From contig CALGHA010000012.1 in NCBI GenBank assembly GCA_937915835.1, forward strand, positions 1 through 11,836: a DNA stretch of 11,836 bases, written 5' to 3'. Positions 1-7,358 of this stretch are shown here, piece after piece. This DNA is from an uncultured Fretibacterium sp. (GTDB lineage Bacteria; Synergistota; Synergistia; Synergistales; Aminobacteriaceae). The notes under the pieces are model-generated. The model searched no databases and had not been told where the DNA came from. It worked only from the letters and a program-made list of their open reading frames with translations. Made by a program: the position numbers and the translations under genes. Each line of letters begins with the position of its first letter. Position 1 is the stretch's first letter.

Positions 1-22
1 CTCGATTATGCCGCTTTTTCGT

Positions 23-70
23 CTACTGAATGACTTGTAGCGGAACAAGTCGCACCTTCATAATAGTCAT
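23..70 (-). other. Short ORF with a strong ribosome binding site, possibly the broken start of a gene
   Basis: On the minus strand an AGGAGG lies 11 bases before an ATG (68-70), which is a convincing initiation signal. The frame runs only 15 codons before TAG at 23-25. A second minus-strand frame across the same bases stays open a little longer and then also stops. No family is recognisable. It may be the start of a gene broken by a frameshift, consistent with the decayed genes nearby, or a leader peptide for something left of the window. The initiation signal is seen directly; anything about function would be a guess. Confidence 0.3.
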
Positions 71-213
71 AAAGATAAAATCCTCCTCTTAAATAAAATT
101 CGCATACATTTTAGGTAGGTTTTATTTTTTGTCTAATGCGCCTTCTGAATTTTCAGTTATAGTTTCAGCCTATAATTTAAGGGGAGGTTTGCAAGAAATT
201 GTGTTATTGATGA

Positions 214-1005
214 TTAGTTTCGAGAGTTTCCAGGAGTTTTTTTGATGTAAAGTTTACCCATGCTGCTTTCGTTTACCGAGTCAGCCTCAAAAGGTACAGC
301 AAGATAATCATTCCCGTTTAATTCCTCGCTGATAATCCCTGAGCAAAGAGTGTAGCCGTTTAAGCCTTTCATTAAGTTTAACATTGTGGCTCTGTCGTTA
401 GCTTTTATGGTTCGGAGATATTCATTAGTGCTTAAGATTTCCTCAGCATAATAGAACGAAGCAGTATCGCCCTATTCAAACGAGAGACACGGATAATCTC
501 TGAGTTCATCAAAGCAGATTGATTTTTTCTTCGCTAAGGGATGGCCTGACCATAAATAGACGTAAGCGTTGCAGTTTATAAGATGGTGAAAATCAAGGTC
601 CGCTGTACGAAGCAATTTTCGGATAAGCTGATAACGTCTTTAGTCTGAGTTTCAAGGATTGCGAAGTCATATTGCAGTGTATCATATTCTTTCACGAGTT
701 CAACAAAGGCTTTGACGACGAACGAATAATGCTGACTGGAAACGCCAAATTTTTTCTTTATGCCTTTAGATTTTCCGCAACGTTCAAGAAGTTCTTTATA
801 CTGGTTATAAACTTGTCGAGCATAAAGAATGAAATCTGCACCTTCGGGAGTTAGAGTAACGCCTCTTCCGCTTCTGTGAAATATCCTAATGCTGAATTCT
901 TTTTCCGGCTCCTGAGATGCTCGGCCATAAGAATAAATGTTACATTTATCTGAACTTGCCTGTAAGAGGTAATAAAACATTTTCAACGAAATCCCAAAAT
1001 TCGTA
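214..1005 (-). pseudogene. LysR-type transcriptional regulator, pseudogene
   Basis: This is a recognisable but broken LysR-family regulator, a DNA-binding protein with an N-terminal winged helix-turn-helix and a C-terminal effector domain. The best conserved piece is the end of the HTH domain, with IFHRSGRGVTLTPEG followed by the linker helix, at about 760-900. Upstream of it the recognition helix is missing: the frames either side of about 905-950 carry pieces of the expected sequence (NI, then AEHLR in another frame, then EKEF) with about a dozen codons lost. Near 590-602 the frame shifts again, and the effector domain continues in another frame to a stop at 214-216. In that frame a TAG at about 472-474 stands where the family usually has Gln (FE-stop-GD). 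A stretch before the C-terminus also seems to be deleted. With two frame changes, a nonsense codon and a damaged HTH it cannot make a working regulator. The exact 5' end is uncertain. It is divergent from msrAB, as LysR regulators often are from their targets. Confidence 0.8.
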
Positions 1006-1132
1006 AGGATATTTTCCCGTTCAAAATAGCATAAAATCCAGCTGCCGATTGGCGAATGAATTTTTATTTGTATGTTAAAATGCGCAACAAAGCATGTATA
1101 AATCTTTTTTATTGATAGGAGCTTAAATTTAG

Positions 1133-2119
1133 TTGAAGTCTTTACTCTTGGTAATCTCGGCATTTGTGCCTATGTTATCCCTTAAACCTGCTATGGCGGA
1201 CACTATCAACACAATATATCTTGCTGGCGGTTGTTTTTGGGGCGTTCAAAAATTCTTTGACCAATTCAACGGCATCATAAAAACTGAAGTCGGTTATGCT
1301 AACGGACCGAATAAAGCGCCGTCTTACGAAGAAGTTTGTTCGGGAAGCGGCCATGCTGAGACTGTCCGAATTGATTATGATCCCGATATTATGCCCTTAG
1401 CAAAAATCATTGAACGTTATTTTATGATAATTGATCCTTTGTCTGTCAATAAGCAGGGAAACGACAAAGGCACACAATACAGAACAGGTATTTACTATGT
1501 AACACCTTCACAAGTTAATGAAATTGAGCCTGTTTATCAAACTGAAGAACAAAAATATGGAAAAAAACTCGTTGTTGAATTTATGCCTTTGAGTAATTTT
1601 TTCCGGGCTGAAGAATATCATCAAAAATATCTTGATAAAAATCCAGGCGGGTATTGTCATATTCCACAGTCATTGTTTAAACTGCCGGAAGATAGGGAAG
1701 CTGCTCTCCGTGCACGAATAGGGGACTTAGCCTATGAGATAACTCAAAATGCTGCTACAGAATATGCCTTTACAGGACAATACGATAATTTTTTTGAGAA
1801 GGGACTTTATGTTGATATTGTTGACGGTGAACCACTTTTTATCTCAATGAACAAGTATAATTCAGGCTGCGGCTGGCCGGCATTTACAGCTCCTATTACT
1901 AAAGATGCTGTGTATGAAAAAAAAGATGCTTCTCATGGAATGATAAGGACAGAAGTCCGTAGTAAGAAAGCCAATTCTCACTTAGGACATGTTTTCAACG
2001 ATGGCCCGAAAGAAACAGGGGGATTGAGATATTGCATTAACTCTGCTGCGTTAAGATTCGTTCCGTATGACAGACTTGAAGCTGAAGGATACGGCGAGTA
2101 TAAGGATATGTTCAAGTAA
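1133..2119 (+). CDS. msrAB: Exported bifunctional peptide methionine sulfoxide reductase MsrA-MsrB
   Basis: It reduces both stereoisomers of methionine sulfoxide in oxidised proteins. Residues 1-22 form a signal peptide: Lys2, a hydrophobic core, and an AMA cleavage site before Asp23. The enzyme should therefore act outside the cytoplasm. The MsrA domain covers about residues 27-180 with the catalytic GGCFWG motif (Cys34) and a GYCHI motif (Cys175). The MsrB domain covers about 195-320 with SGCGWPAF (Cys246, the usual recycling cysteine) and the catalytic RYCINS (Cys301). The paired CxxC zinc sites of many free-standing MsrB proteins are absent, as is usual for A-B fusions. The start is TTG at 1133, supported by AGGAG at 1117-1121 (11 bases away) and by the complete signal peptide that follows. 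A later in-frame ATG would cut the signal peptide short. At 328 residues it is full length for the fusion family. ybaK follows after 12 bases, so the two are probably co-transcribed. Confidence 0.93.
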   Translation: MKSLLLVISAFVPMLSLKPAMADTINTIYLAGGCFWGVQKFFDQFNGIIKTEVGYANGPNKAPSYEEVCSGSGHAETVRIDYDPDIMPLAKIIERYFMIIDPLSVNKQGNDKGTQYRTGIYYVTPSQVNEIEPVYQTEEQKYGKKLVVEFMPLSNFFRAEEYHQKYLDKNPGGYCHIPQSLFKLPEDREAALRARIGDLAYEITQNAATEYAFTGQYDNFFEKGLYVDIVDGEPLFISMNKYNSGCGWPAFTAPITKDAVYEKKDASHGMIRTEVRSKKANSHLGHVFNDGPKETGGLRYCINSAALRFVPYDRLEAEGYGEYKDMFK

Positions 2120-2131
2120 TCCTGATAAGCC

Positions 2132-2614
2132 ATGAGGGACAAAGATAAAACCAATGTAATGCGGCTACTTGACGGGAAAAAAATCCCATATTCCAGCCAT
2201 AATTATAATCCAGATCCCACTATGACCGGTGAGGATATAGCGGCTCTTCTGAATGAACCTCCGGCCCGTGTTTTCAAGACGCTTGTAACTCAGGGGAAGA
2301 GCGGCACTTCTTATTATGTATTTATAGTTCCAGTGAATGTCGAACTTGATCTCAAAAAAGCGGCTAAAGTGGCAGGTGAAAAATCTATATCTATGATAAG
2401 GCAGAAGGAACTACTTCCCTTGACAGGATATATTCACGGCGGCTGTTCTCCAATTGGAATGAAGAAACAATTTCCTACGTTTATTCATGAGACAGCCGTA
2501 GAATTTGACACAATTTTTGTCAGTGCGGGTAAAGTGGGATATCAGATAGAATTAAACCCGACAGATTTAATGACTGTTGCCAAGTGTAAAACAGTTGATA
2601 TTGTGTGCTCATAA
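2132..2614 (+). CDS. ybaK: Cys-tRNA(Pro)/Cys-tRNA(Cys) deacylase, YbaK/EbsC family
   Basis: This is a trans-editing enzyme that hydrolyses Cys-tRNA(Pro) mischarged by prolyl-tRNA synthetase; it acts in the cytoplasm. The 160-residue protein is the normal single-domain length. The fold is supported by the N-terminal NVMRLLD and IPY segments, the RVFKTLV motif containing Lys49 (equivalent to the invariant active-site Lys of H. influenzae YbaK), and the GGCSPIGMKK loop at residues 103-112, diagnostic of YbaK as opposed to ProX or the INS domain. The start ATG lies 12 bases after the msrAB stop and has no clear Shine-Dalgarno sequence, so translation is probably coupled to msrAB. Pairing with msrAB suggests a protein-quality or sulfur-amino-acid stress theme, but that is inference. 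Confidence 0.92.
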   Translation: MRDKDKTNVMRLLDGKKIPYSSHNYNPDPTMTGEDIAALLNEPPARVFKTLVTQGKSGTSYYVFIVPVNVELDLKKAAKVAGEKSISMIRQKELLPLTGYIHGGCSPIGMKKQFPTFIHETAVEFDTIFVSAGKVGYQIELNPTDLMTVAKCKTVDIVCS

Positions 2615-2905
2615 AAATATTACGGCAGGTAAAGTGAAGAACTACTAGATTTTCTTTGGAAAGACATTTAATATTAACCAGACATTATAGTTATTCGAGT
2701 GGATATTTCGATATGTAAAATTCTAGTTAACAATACACAGGCTATATCTCCTCAATGTAGAAGCCGTTCAATACGGGATTGACATATTGTAGCATATTCA
2801 ATCATGCCGCGAGTGTGGTCATTTTTACTATGTTATGTCTGTTGTACGCTCTGGGGCTTACAATTTGGGTTATTTTCGCCCCCTTTCAATCAGGAACAGA
2901 CGCAT
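2615..2905. other. Intergenic region without a convincing gene
   Basis: This AT-rich stretch separates ybaK from the convergent cation transporter gene. I see no clear terminator hairpin with a T tract. A plus-strand frame open from 2761 to 2988 encodes one strongly hydrophobic segment (about 2809-2880) and then runs antisense into the 3' end of the transporter gene. It has no good start or ribosome binding site (TTG at 2779 is the first candidate) and no family I recognise, so it may be the tail of a lost membrane-protein gene or chance. Confidence 0.4.
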
Positions 2906-3913
2906 TTAATCAGTTATATCTACATCGGGAACAATCTGGATCGTATAGTCCGGATATAATTGCTGCAATTCATGAATTAATATATTGAGTGCCTCTTTCT
3001 GTGCCACATTAAAGCTCAGAACGACATCAAATCTTATGCTCTTATCCTTAAGATAAAAACCATGCATTTGCAACGCCCATTCATGAGCAAGAACTATGTT
3101 TTGAATCTTCGCCCGCATCTGAGTTGCAAATTCGTTCTTAGTATTATATGAATAAATGCTTATTCCGGCTAAAATAACTCCTGTTTCTTTGTATACTCGC
3201 ATTTGAACCTTTCGCGTCAACACATCAACTTCGCTCACTGTCATAACATCGGGAAGTTCAATGTGAACTGCTCCGTAACTTTTATTCGGCCCGTAATCGA
3301 ACAATACTAAATCATAAGCTCCTTTGACTTCGGGGGCCTCACTTAAAATAGCTTTAATCCTTTTGCTTACTTCAGCATCAGTTCTGTGTCCTATTAAGTC
3401 ATTCAATGTTTCACGCATCATTTCGATACTGGCCTTAATAATCACAACAGCAATAACAACACCTACATATGCTTCTAAAGATATGCCAGAGATCAAGAAT
3501 ATCAATGCAGAGACCAGAACCGAAGCAGAAAGCACTGCGTCAAATGATGCATCTGAGCCTGACGTAATTAATGCTCCGGAATGTACTTTTTCTCCCTGTG
3601 TTTTTACATACTTTCCTAATATTAACTTTACTGCAATAGCCACAGCGATAATGAAAAGGTCAATAGCATTGTAATTTGCAGTCTCTGGATTAATTATTTT
3701 CTTTACGGATTCAACAAAAGATGTTATACTAGCATAAAAGACAATAGCCGCTACAAGCATTGAGCTGATATATTCAACTCTGCCGTGCCCGAGAGGGTGA
3801 GCTTTATCTGCCCGGCGAGCTCCTAATTTTGCCCCGATTATTGTGATTATTGAGGACATGGCATCGGATAAATTATTAACTGCATCAAGTACTACTGCTA
3901 TAGAGTTTGACAA
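2906..3913 (-). CDS. Cation diffusion facilitator (CDF) family transporter, 5'-truncated
   Basis: CDF proteins export divalent metals such as Zn, Mn or Fe from the cytoplasm by proton exchange. Visible here are the TM2 site DAVNNLSD (Asp10, Asp17), the HPLGHGRVEY motif after TM2 (39-48), several further membrane segments to about residue 165, the TM5 site with Asp121 and Asp125, and a long cytoplasmic C-terminal region (from about 175) that ends normally in a DVDITD-type tail. The N-terminus is not normal. Family sequence continues upstream of the first possible start (TTG, 3911-3913) as NILLAAFKAVVGLL, back to about 3952, where two stop codons (TAA TAA) cut it off. The first half of TM1 and its start codon are therefore missing. 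No ribosome binding site precedes the TTG. Either a shortened protein is made from TTG, or this is a recently inactivated gene. The rest has no internal stop, so the loss is probably recent. The metal cannot be told from sequence. Confidence 0.8.
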   Translation of the reverse strand: MSNSIAVVLDAVNNLSDAMSSIITIIGAKLGARRADKAHPLGHGRVEYISSMLVAAIVFYASITSFVESVKKIINPETANYNAIDLFIIAVAIAVKLILGKYVKTQGEKVHSGALITSGSDASFDAVLSASVLVSALIFLISGISLEAYVGVVIAVVIIKASIEMMRETLNDLIGHRTDAEVSKRIKAILSEAPEVKGAYDLVLFDYGPNKSYGAVHIELPDVMTVSEVDVLTRKVQMRVYKETGVILAGISIYSYNTKNEFATQMRAKIQNIVLAHEWALQMHGFYLKDKSIRFDVVLSFNVAQKEALNILIHELQQLYPDYTIQIVPDVDITD

Positions 3914-3958
3914 TAATCCGACAACTGCTTTGAAAGCTGCAAGGAGTATATTTTATTA

Positions 3959-4177
3959 TCATTCCCAAGGTCCACGTTGATTATTATCTTTCGACTTCCT
4001 CAGTCCGAACGTCGCTACGTCGACACAATCTGCGAGCGGAAAATCCTGCGTTCTCAGCACAATCTGTCAATTTAATTTCATACTCACTGCAATCTCATAA
4101 AGTTGCTGATCTGAGGTCATACACTGAATACAAATTGCCGCAAGATTTACTACTCTATAAATATTAATTTAACTCAT
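3959..4177 (-). pseudogene. Degraded small ORF, unidentified
   Basis: A single minus-strand frame begins with ATG at 4175-4177 and ends with TGA at 3959-3961. It has in-frame stops at codon 3 and codon 37. The reading between stops is protein-like, for example MTSDQQLYEIAVSMKLN, and FPLADCVDVATFGLRKS nearer the end, which closes with GPWE. The final stop lies only seven bases before the point where the truncated CDF homology begins, so this remnant sits directly upstream of the transporter on the same strand. I do not recognise a family. That it is a decayed gene is inferred from the protein-like frame across two nonsense codons. Confidence 0.4.
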
Positions 4178-4216
4178 AACTGCCCTTACGTAAAGCCTTC
4201 CAATGCCTCCGCGAGT

Positions 4217-4444
4217 TTAGTAAAAGCTCAGATGTGGTAGTACCAAATGTACCGCACGCCAAATCACTTTGTTAGCACCAATTTTCTTAAACACAGTCAT
4301 GGTAACTTCTTGCTTATCTGGAAAGTTTTTATCGATGTCTCTGTCATACGCAAACAACGCTCTTTGACTTTTCATGAGTTGCATTCCAGAAATCCACATC
4401 GCGGATGTCTTGTAGCCCCAAACAAAGTAAGTTTCTTTTTCAGC
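4217..4444 (-). pseudogene. Unidentified ORF remnant
   Basis: A minus-strand frame is open from 4444 to a TAA at 4217-4219. Its composition is ordinary for a soluble protein (KSQRALFAYDRDIDKNFPDK, then VTMTVFKKIGANKVIWRAV). Family-like sequence seems to begin upstream of the first ATG (4397-4399), since TYFVWGYKTS precedes it in frame, and no ribosome binding site is visible. It is flanked by other fragments on the same strand, so it is probably a piece of a larger decayed gene. A short intact gene of 60 codons from the ATG cannot be excluded. I recognise no domain. Confidence 0.4.
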
Positions 4445-4492
4445 TCAAGACATAAGTGCATTGTAGTGTTCATAATTTTCTATGTTGTCATT

Positions 4493-4794
4493 TTAAAACT
4501 CATTTTTAGACACGATCTCATACTGCTTAATTTCGGGATTTTTCGCTTGAATCCATGCTCCAAGTGCTGATAACAAAATCTCAGAATGAGACGAGGCAGC
4601 AGATTCCAATTCCACATCTGCTTCTGTCATAGCATTCATAATATCGGCAAAGGCACATCCATGACCATTTACACGAGTTCTAACAATTCATATCGATTTA
4701 TACATTCCATGTTTGCTAGATATTCCTTGCCGCTTGCCTTCTCCCTAACTTTGATAGTCTGATAATGTTTCTCAACCAGACCCAGTTTCTCGTA
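4493..4794 (-). pseudogene. Unidentified gene remnant with one frameshift
   Basis: Two minus-strand frames join to make about 100 protein-like codons. The first starts at about 4794 (YEKLGLVEKHYQTIKV, later YLANMECINRYELL). The second takes over near 4672-4680 (RVNGHGCAFADIMNAMTEAD, later ALGAWIQAKNPEIKQYEIV) and stops at TAA 4493-4495. The first frame hits TAA just after the junction. No start codon is seen at the head: the in-frame codons upstream include TAA. It looks like a small helical, charged protein broken by a one-base indel. I recognise no family, and the link to the remnants further downstream on the same strand is not established. Confidence 0.4.
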
Positions 4795-4932
4795 TTAATT
4801 AATAAATTCTATCCCTTTCCTTTCAATTTGGCGGTTTCATGTAGGATACGACTTCAGCTAACTATCAAATTTAATTCGGTTTCAGGATTGCCTGCCATAA
4901 AGCGGCTTATGAGCTTTTATTTTATCCGCGCA

Positions 4933-4970
4933 AAAAATAAAACCTCCGGCTTTCACGGCTGGAGGCTTTT
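4933..4970 (-). terminator. Rho-independent terminator downstream of jag
   Basis: An inverted repeat CCTCCGGC (4943-4950) and GCTGGAGG (4958-4965) with a seven-base loop forms a GC-rich hairpin. Reading on the minus strand it is followed by TTTTATTTTTT, a good terminator tail for the rpmH-to-jag operon ending 20 bases earlier. On the plus strand the stem is slightly better (a G-U pair in place of A-C) and the tail is TTTTCTTT, so it may work in both directions. Confidence 0.8.
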
Positions 4971-4989
4971 CTTTATCATTAAACTCTCA

Positions 4990-5730
4990 TTAACGTCTAA
5001 ATCTTCGCTGTGAGTTGAGATTATTATTTTGTCGGCTGAGTTCACGCTGAGCACGTATTCTCATCGTCGCAGGTCCTGGAGCTGGCATATTTTCCGGGTC
5101 ATACTTTGGCATAATCACAACTTTTCTCATCGGAGGCTCACCAATTGATTCCGTCGTAACATCGTCGCGATCTTTAAGCGTCGTGTGAATTACCCAGCGT
5201 TCCCAAGAAGCCATTGGGTCAAGCCTTATCGGTCTTCCGAATTTTACGGCCTGTCTTGCTGTAGCTTCGGCTAATCTCTCAAGGCTCTTCGTTCGTCGTG
5301 CTCGATAACCGCAGCTGTCAATTTTTAATCTCGGCTCATTCTTGGGATCTCTCAGCGCAAGATTAACAATATATTCCATTCCTCTTAAAGCGTCGCCGTA
5401 ACGTCCAACGACATAATCAAGCGCGTCATTTCCGGCAATCTCAATTGTATTTCTCTCAGTCTCGGAAATTTCTGCTTCTGCCTCAAAATCCATGAGCTTC
5501 AAGATGTTATTCACAAAGTCAAGCCCTCGTGAAGTTAAATCCTGACGAGTTGACGCAGTTACTTCTATCATGAGCTTCTTTGCGCCGAACAATCCGAATA
5601 ATCCCTCACGTTCTGAGCTAACAACTTCGGCTTTGAGTTCTTCGATTGGCAGCTTCCATTGTCTTGAGGCTTCGATGAGTGCTTCGTCAATGCTGGCGGC
5701 TTCAAGTGTAATTTTTCGTTCTTGAATCAA
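4990..5730 (-). CDS. jag: RNA-binding protein Jag (KhpB), Jag_N-KH-R3H
   Basis: Jag/KhpB is a cytoplasmic single-strand RNA-binding protein linked in Gram-positives to cell envelope and division control. It is usually encoded next to yidC, as here. Three parts are visible: an N-terminal Jag_N domain with the typical GLFGLFGAKK turn (residues about 43-52), a KH domain with a kept GxxG-type loop (GRYGDAL) followed by EYIVNLAL, and a C-terminal R3H domain with Arg and His spaced as RxxxH in ERWVIH. A basic, Arg- and Asn-rich tail follows. The open frame extends to a GTG at 5737-5739, but that codon lies inside the AGGTGA Shine-Dalgarno sequence. TTG at 5728-5730, six bases after AGGTG, is the better start and gives 246 residues. 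The gap to yidC is 42 bases. It is the last gene before the terminator. Confidence 0.9.
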   Translation of the reverse strand: MIQERKITLEAASIDEALIEASRQWKLPIEELKAEVVSSEREGLFGLFGAKKLMIEVTASTRQDLTSRGLDFVNNILKLMDFEAEAEISETERNTIEIAGNDALDYVVGRYGDALRGMEYIVNLALRDPKNEPRLKIDSCGYRARRTKSLERLAEATARQAVKFGRPIRLDPMASWERWVIHTTLKDRDDVTTESIGEPPMRKVVIMPKYDPENMPAPGPATMRIRAQRELSRQNNNLNSQRRFRR

Positions 5731-5772
5731 GATTATCACCTCTCAATTTATTATTCTTGCATGTTATTTTCT

Positions 5773-6603
5773 CTATTTCGTTTTTGGCTTATCTTTATAG
5801 AGCGTCGGTTTAGTCTTCATCTCTTCGGTCGTCTTGCGTGAAACTCTGACTTGATGAACTATTCCCATTAGAGACGAAATTCCCCAATATAGCAAAACTC
5901 CTCCAGGCAATCCGAAGCAAATAAACGTCAAGAACAGCGGCATAAACCAGTTCATCATTGCCATCTGAGGATTTCCCGCAGAAGTCAAGTGCTGTTGAAG
6001 CCAGGTTAAATAAGCGATGAGAATTAACAGGATAAAATTAGCAATCCATATGCCAATATTCGAGAAAAGCAGGCTCAAGTTCGTAAACGATGACAGGAAG
6101 ACCATAACAACGCCTAATTGCTCGTTCGGAATGCGCACGCCGTTTTCGTCGACAAGTCTTAATGCGTCAGCTACGGTTGTCAATACGCTCCCGCCTAAGT
6201 TCACGCCCAAAAACGTAACGTTCGTGAATGCTTCTGTTTTCGTCAAGTCATAGAGAACTCCGTAAAGCAGAATGAAAATCGGCAACTGAATTAAAAGGGG
6301 TAAACAGCCGCTGGCCGGATTAACTCCGTGTTCTTTGTAGAGCGCCATAGTCTCCTGATTGAGTTTGTCCTTATCTTCACCGTATTTATCCTGCAAGACT
6401 TTCAACATCGGCTGAAGTTTTTGCATCTTCTGCATGCTGACCATCTGTTTTTGCGTCAACGGGTGCATTGCAAGACGTACTAAAAGCGTGAGAGCTATAA
6501 TCGCAAGTCCCCACGCAAAATTTGTGCCTATTCCTATGCTTGTAATTGCGTTGTGAATAATCTGGAGCAGTCCGAGCAATAACGCTTTCAATTGTGCCCA
6601 CAT
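5773..6603 (-). CDS. yidC: Membrane protein insertase YidC/Oxa1, short form
   Basis: YidC inserts and folds membrane proteins, alone or with SecYEG. At 276 residues this is the short form with a single insertase domain and no large P1 domain as found in proteobacteria. The conserved Arg of the hydrophilic groove is at residue 43 (ALTLLVRLAMHPL). It is followed by the charged coiled-coil cytoplasmic loop (KQMVSMQKMQKLQPML), then NPASGCLPLLIQLPIFILLYGVLY, a typical family signature, and further membrane segments ending in LPGGVLLYWGISSL. The C-terminus is a short basic tail. The open frame extends upstream to 6669, but the start is ATG at 6601-6603, preceded by AGGTGA (11 bases away). The stretch upstream of it overlaps yidD and looks unlike a YidC N-terminus. 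yidD ends 10 bases upstream, and its stop codon is part of the Shine-Dalgarno sequence. Confidence 0.95.
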   Translation of the reverse strand: MWAQLKALLLGLLQIIHNAITSIGIGTNFAWGLAIIALTLLVRLAMHPLTQKQMVSMQKMQKLQPMLKVLQDKYGEDKDKLNQETMALYKEHGVNPASGCLPLLIQLPIFILLYGVLYDLTKTEAFTNVTFLGVNLGGSVLTTVADALRLVDENGVRIPNEQLGVVMVFLSSFTNLSLLFSNIGIWIANFILLILIAYLTWLQQHLTSAGNPQMAMMNWFMPLFLTFICFGLPGGVLLYWGISSLMGIVHQVRVSRKTTEEMKTKPTLYKDKPKTK

Positions 6604-6613
6604 GTTAAAATTT

Positions 6614-6841
6614 TCACCTCTCGTATTTTTTCGGCGGAGGATCATAACCTCCGGGATTCCACGCCCCACATTTTAATAATCGCTTAATCGTCAATAACGT
6701 TCCGTGAAAGAAGCCCCATTCGCGATAAACGGCAATTGCATAGTTTGAACACGTCGGATAAAACCTGCAATGTTTGCCGAGATACGGGGAAATTAGAACT
6801 TGATATGCGCGGATTAAGATTATTGCGAGACGGGAAAGCAT
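6614..6841 (-). CDS. yidD: Membrane protein insertion efficiency factor YidD
   Basis: YidD is a small protein at the inner face of the membrane that assists YidC-dependent insertion. The 75-residue product has an amphipathic hydrophobic N-terminus (residues 1-20), the signature CRFYPTCSNYA (about 26-36), and the closing GGYDPPP segment. All family landmarks are present and the length is normal. It starts at ATG 6839-6841, three bases after the rnpA stop, so it is probably translationally coupled. Its TGA stop (6614-6616) overlaps the AGGTGA ribosome binding site of yidC. Confidence 0.95.
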   Translation of the reverse strand: MLSRLAIILIRAYQVLISPYLGKHCRFYPTCSNYAIAVYREWGFFHGTLLTIKRLLKCGAWNPGGYDPPPKKYER

Positions 6842-6844
6842 ATT

Positions 6845-7186
6845 TTACGTTATCAATAACTTTTTTCGCCTGAGTAATTTCTCAAGCTCCCTCAAAATTT
6901 CTGGTGTCTTAGCCTCTAAGCCTTTTTCTTTCAGGCCGAGCACGATTTTTACGCCTGGAATGATTTTCACTGAGAGTTGACGGAATGCCTCACGCAAAAT
7001 TCTCTTGCCTCGATTACGAACGTGAGCTTTACCGAGTTTTTTGCCGACAGCACAACCGAACTTGACAGTGTCAGTGTTATCATCCCTCAAATATAATAAC
7101 CGCACCAGCTCCCCATTTACACGAATACCGGTGCGGAAAATTACGTCAAATTCCCAGCCTTTTTTGATTTTCTCGAGACTAGGCAC
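6845..7186 (-). CDS. rnpA: Ribonuclease P protein component
   Basis: This is the protein subunit of RNase P, which with its RNA cleaves 5' leaders from tRNA precursors. The 113-residue basic protein is of normal length and holds the diagnostic RNR motif in HVRNRGKRILREAFR (residues 55-69), preceded by FGCAVGKKLGKA and an N-terminal aromatic segment (WEFDVIFRTG). The start is GTG at 7184-7186. It lies within the last codons of rpmH, an eight-base overlap, and an in-frame stop just upstream excludes an earlier start. There is no strong Shine-Dalgarno sequence, consistent with coupling to rpmH. Confidence 0.95.
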   Translation of the reverse strand: MPSLEKIKKGWEFDVIFRTGIRVNGELVRLLYLRDDNTDTVKFGCAVGKKLGKAHVRNRGKRILREAFRQLSVKIIPGVKIVLGLKEKGLEAKTPEILRELEKLLRRKKLLIT

Positions 7187-7319
7187 GTGTTAAGAATTTG
7201 CGGCCCTTGCGTCTTCTGTTGCGTAAAATCTTGCGTCCCGACGGTGAAGCCGAACGCGCTAAAAAGCCGATTTTTCGTTTTCTGGGTATGACATGAGGCT
7301 GAAATGTTCCTTTTTTCAT
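7179..7319 (-). CDS. rpmH: 50S ribosomal protein L34
   Basis: This tiny, very basic large-subunit ribosomal protein has 46 residues: MKKGTFQPHVIPRKRKIG at the start, then FLARSASPSGRKILRNRRRK, and KGRKFLTRA at the end. It aligns along its whole length with the L34 pattern of TxQP, KRK, GFxxR, SGRKxLxxRRxKGRKxL. It starts with ATG at 7317-7319, with an AGGAG 15 bases upstream. It is the first gene of the rpmH-rnpA-yidD-yidC-jag operon. dnaA, the usual neighbour upstream of rpmH, is replaced here by rapZ on the other strand. Confidence 0.95.
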   Translation of the reverse strand: MKKGTFQPHVIPRKRKIGFLARSASPSGRKILRNRRRKGRKFLTRA

Positions 7320-7358
7320 GGTAAATTGAAGTTACTCCTCTCTGAAATGATAGGCGAA

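Noticed and set aside
2880..2905. Possible terminator downstream of the CDF gene
   Set aside because: The GGGGGC and CCC runs do not make a stable stem, and no T tract follows on the minus strand.
2779..2988. Plus-strand ORF of 69 codons with one hydrophobic segment
   Set aside because: It has only a TTG start without a ribosome binding site, runs antisense into the 3' end of the CDF gene, and matches no family I know. It may be a fragment, but not a supportable gene.
3953..4930. Insertion sequence or transposon remnant
   Set aside because: I found no terminal inverted repeats, transposase motif or target-site duplication; only unrelated decayed frames.
4765..5013. Plus-strand ORF of 82 codons
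   Set aside because: It runs through the terminator hairpin at 4943-4965 and into the 3' end of jag, and its composition is not protein-like.
5731..5739. GTG at 5737-5739 as start of jag
   Set aside because: The codon is part of the Shine-Dalgarno sequence AGGTGA. TTG at 5728-5730 has correct spacing.
6604..6669. Upstream extension of yidC to 6669
   Set aside because: It overlaps yidD, reads as polar sequence unlike a YidC N-terminus, and an ATG with AGGTGA upstream lies at 6603.
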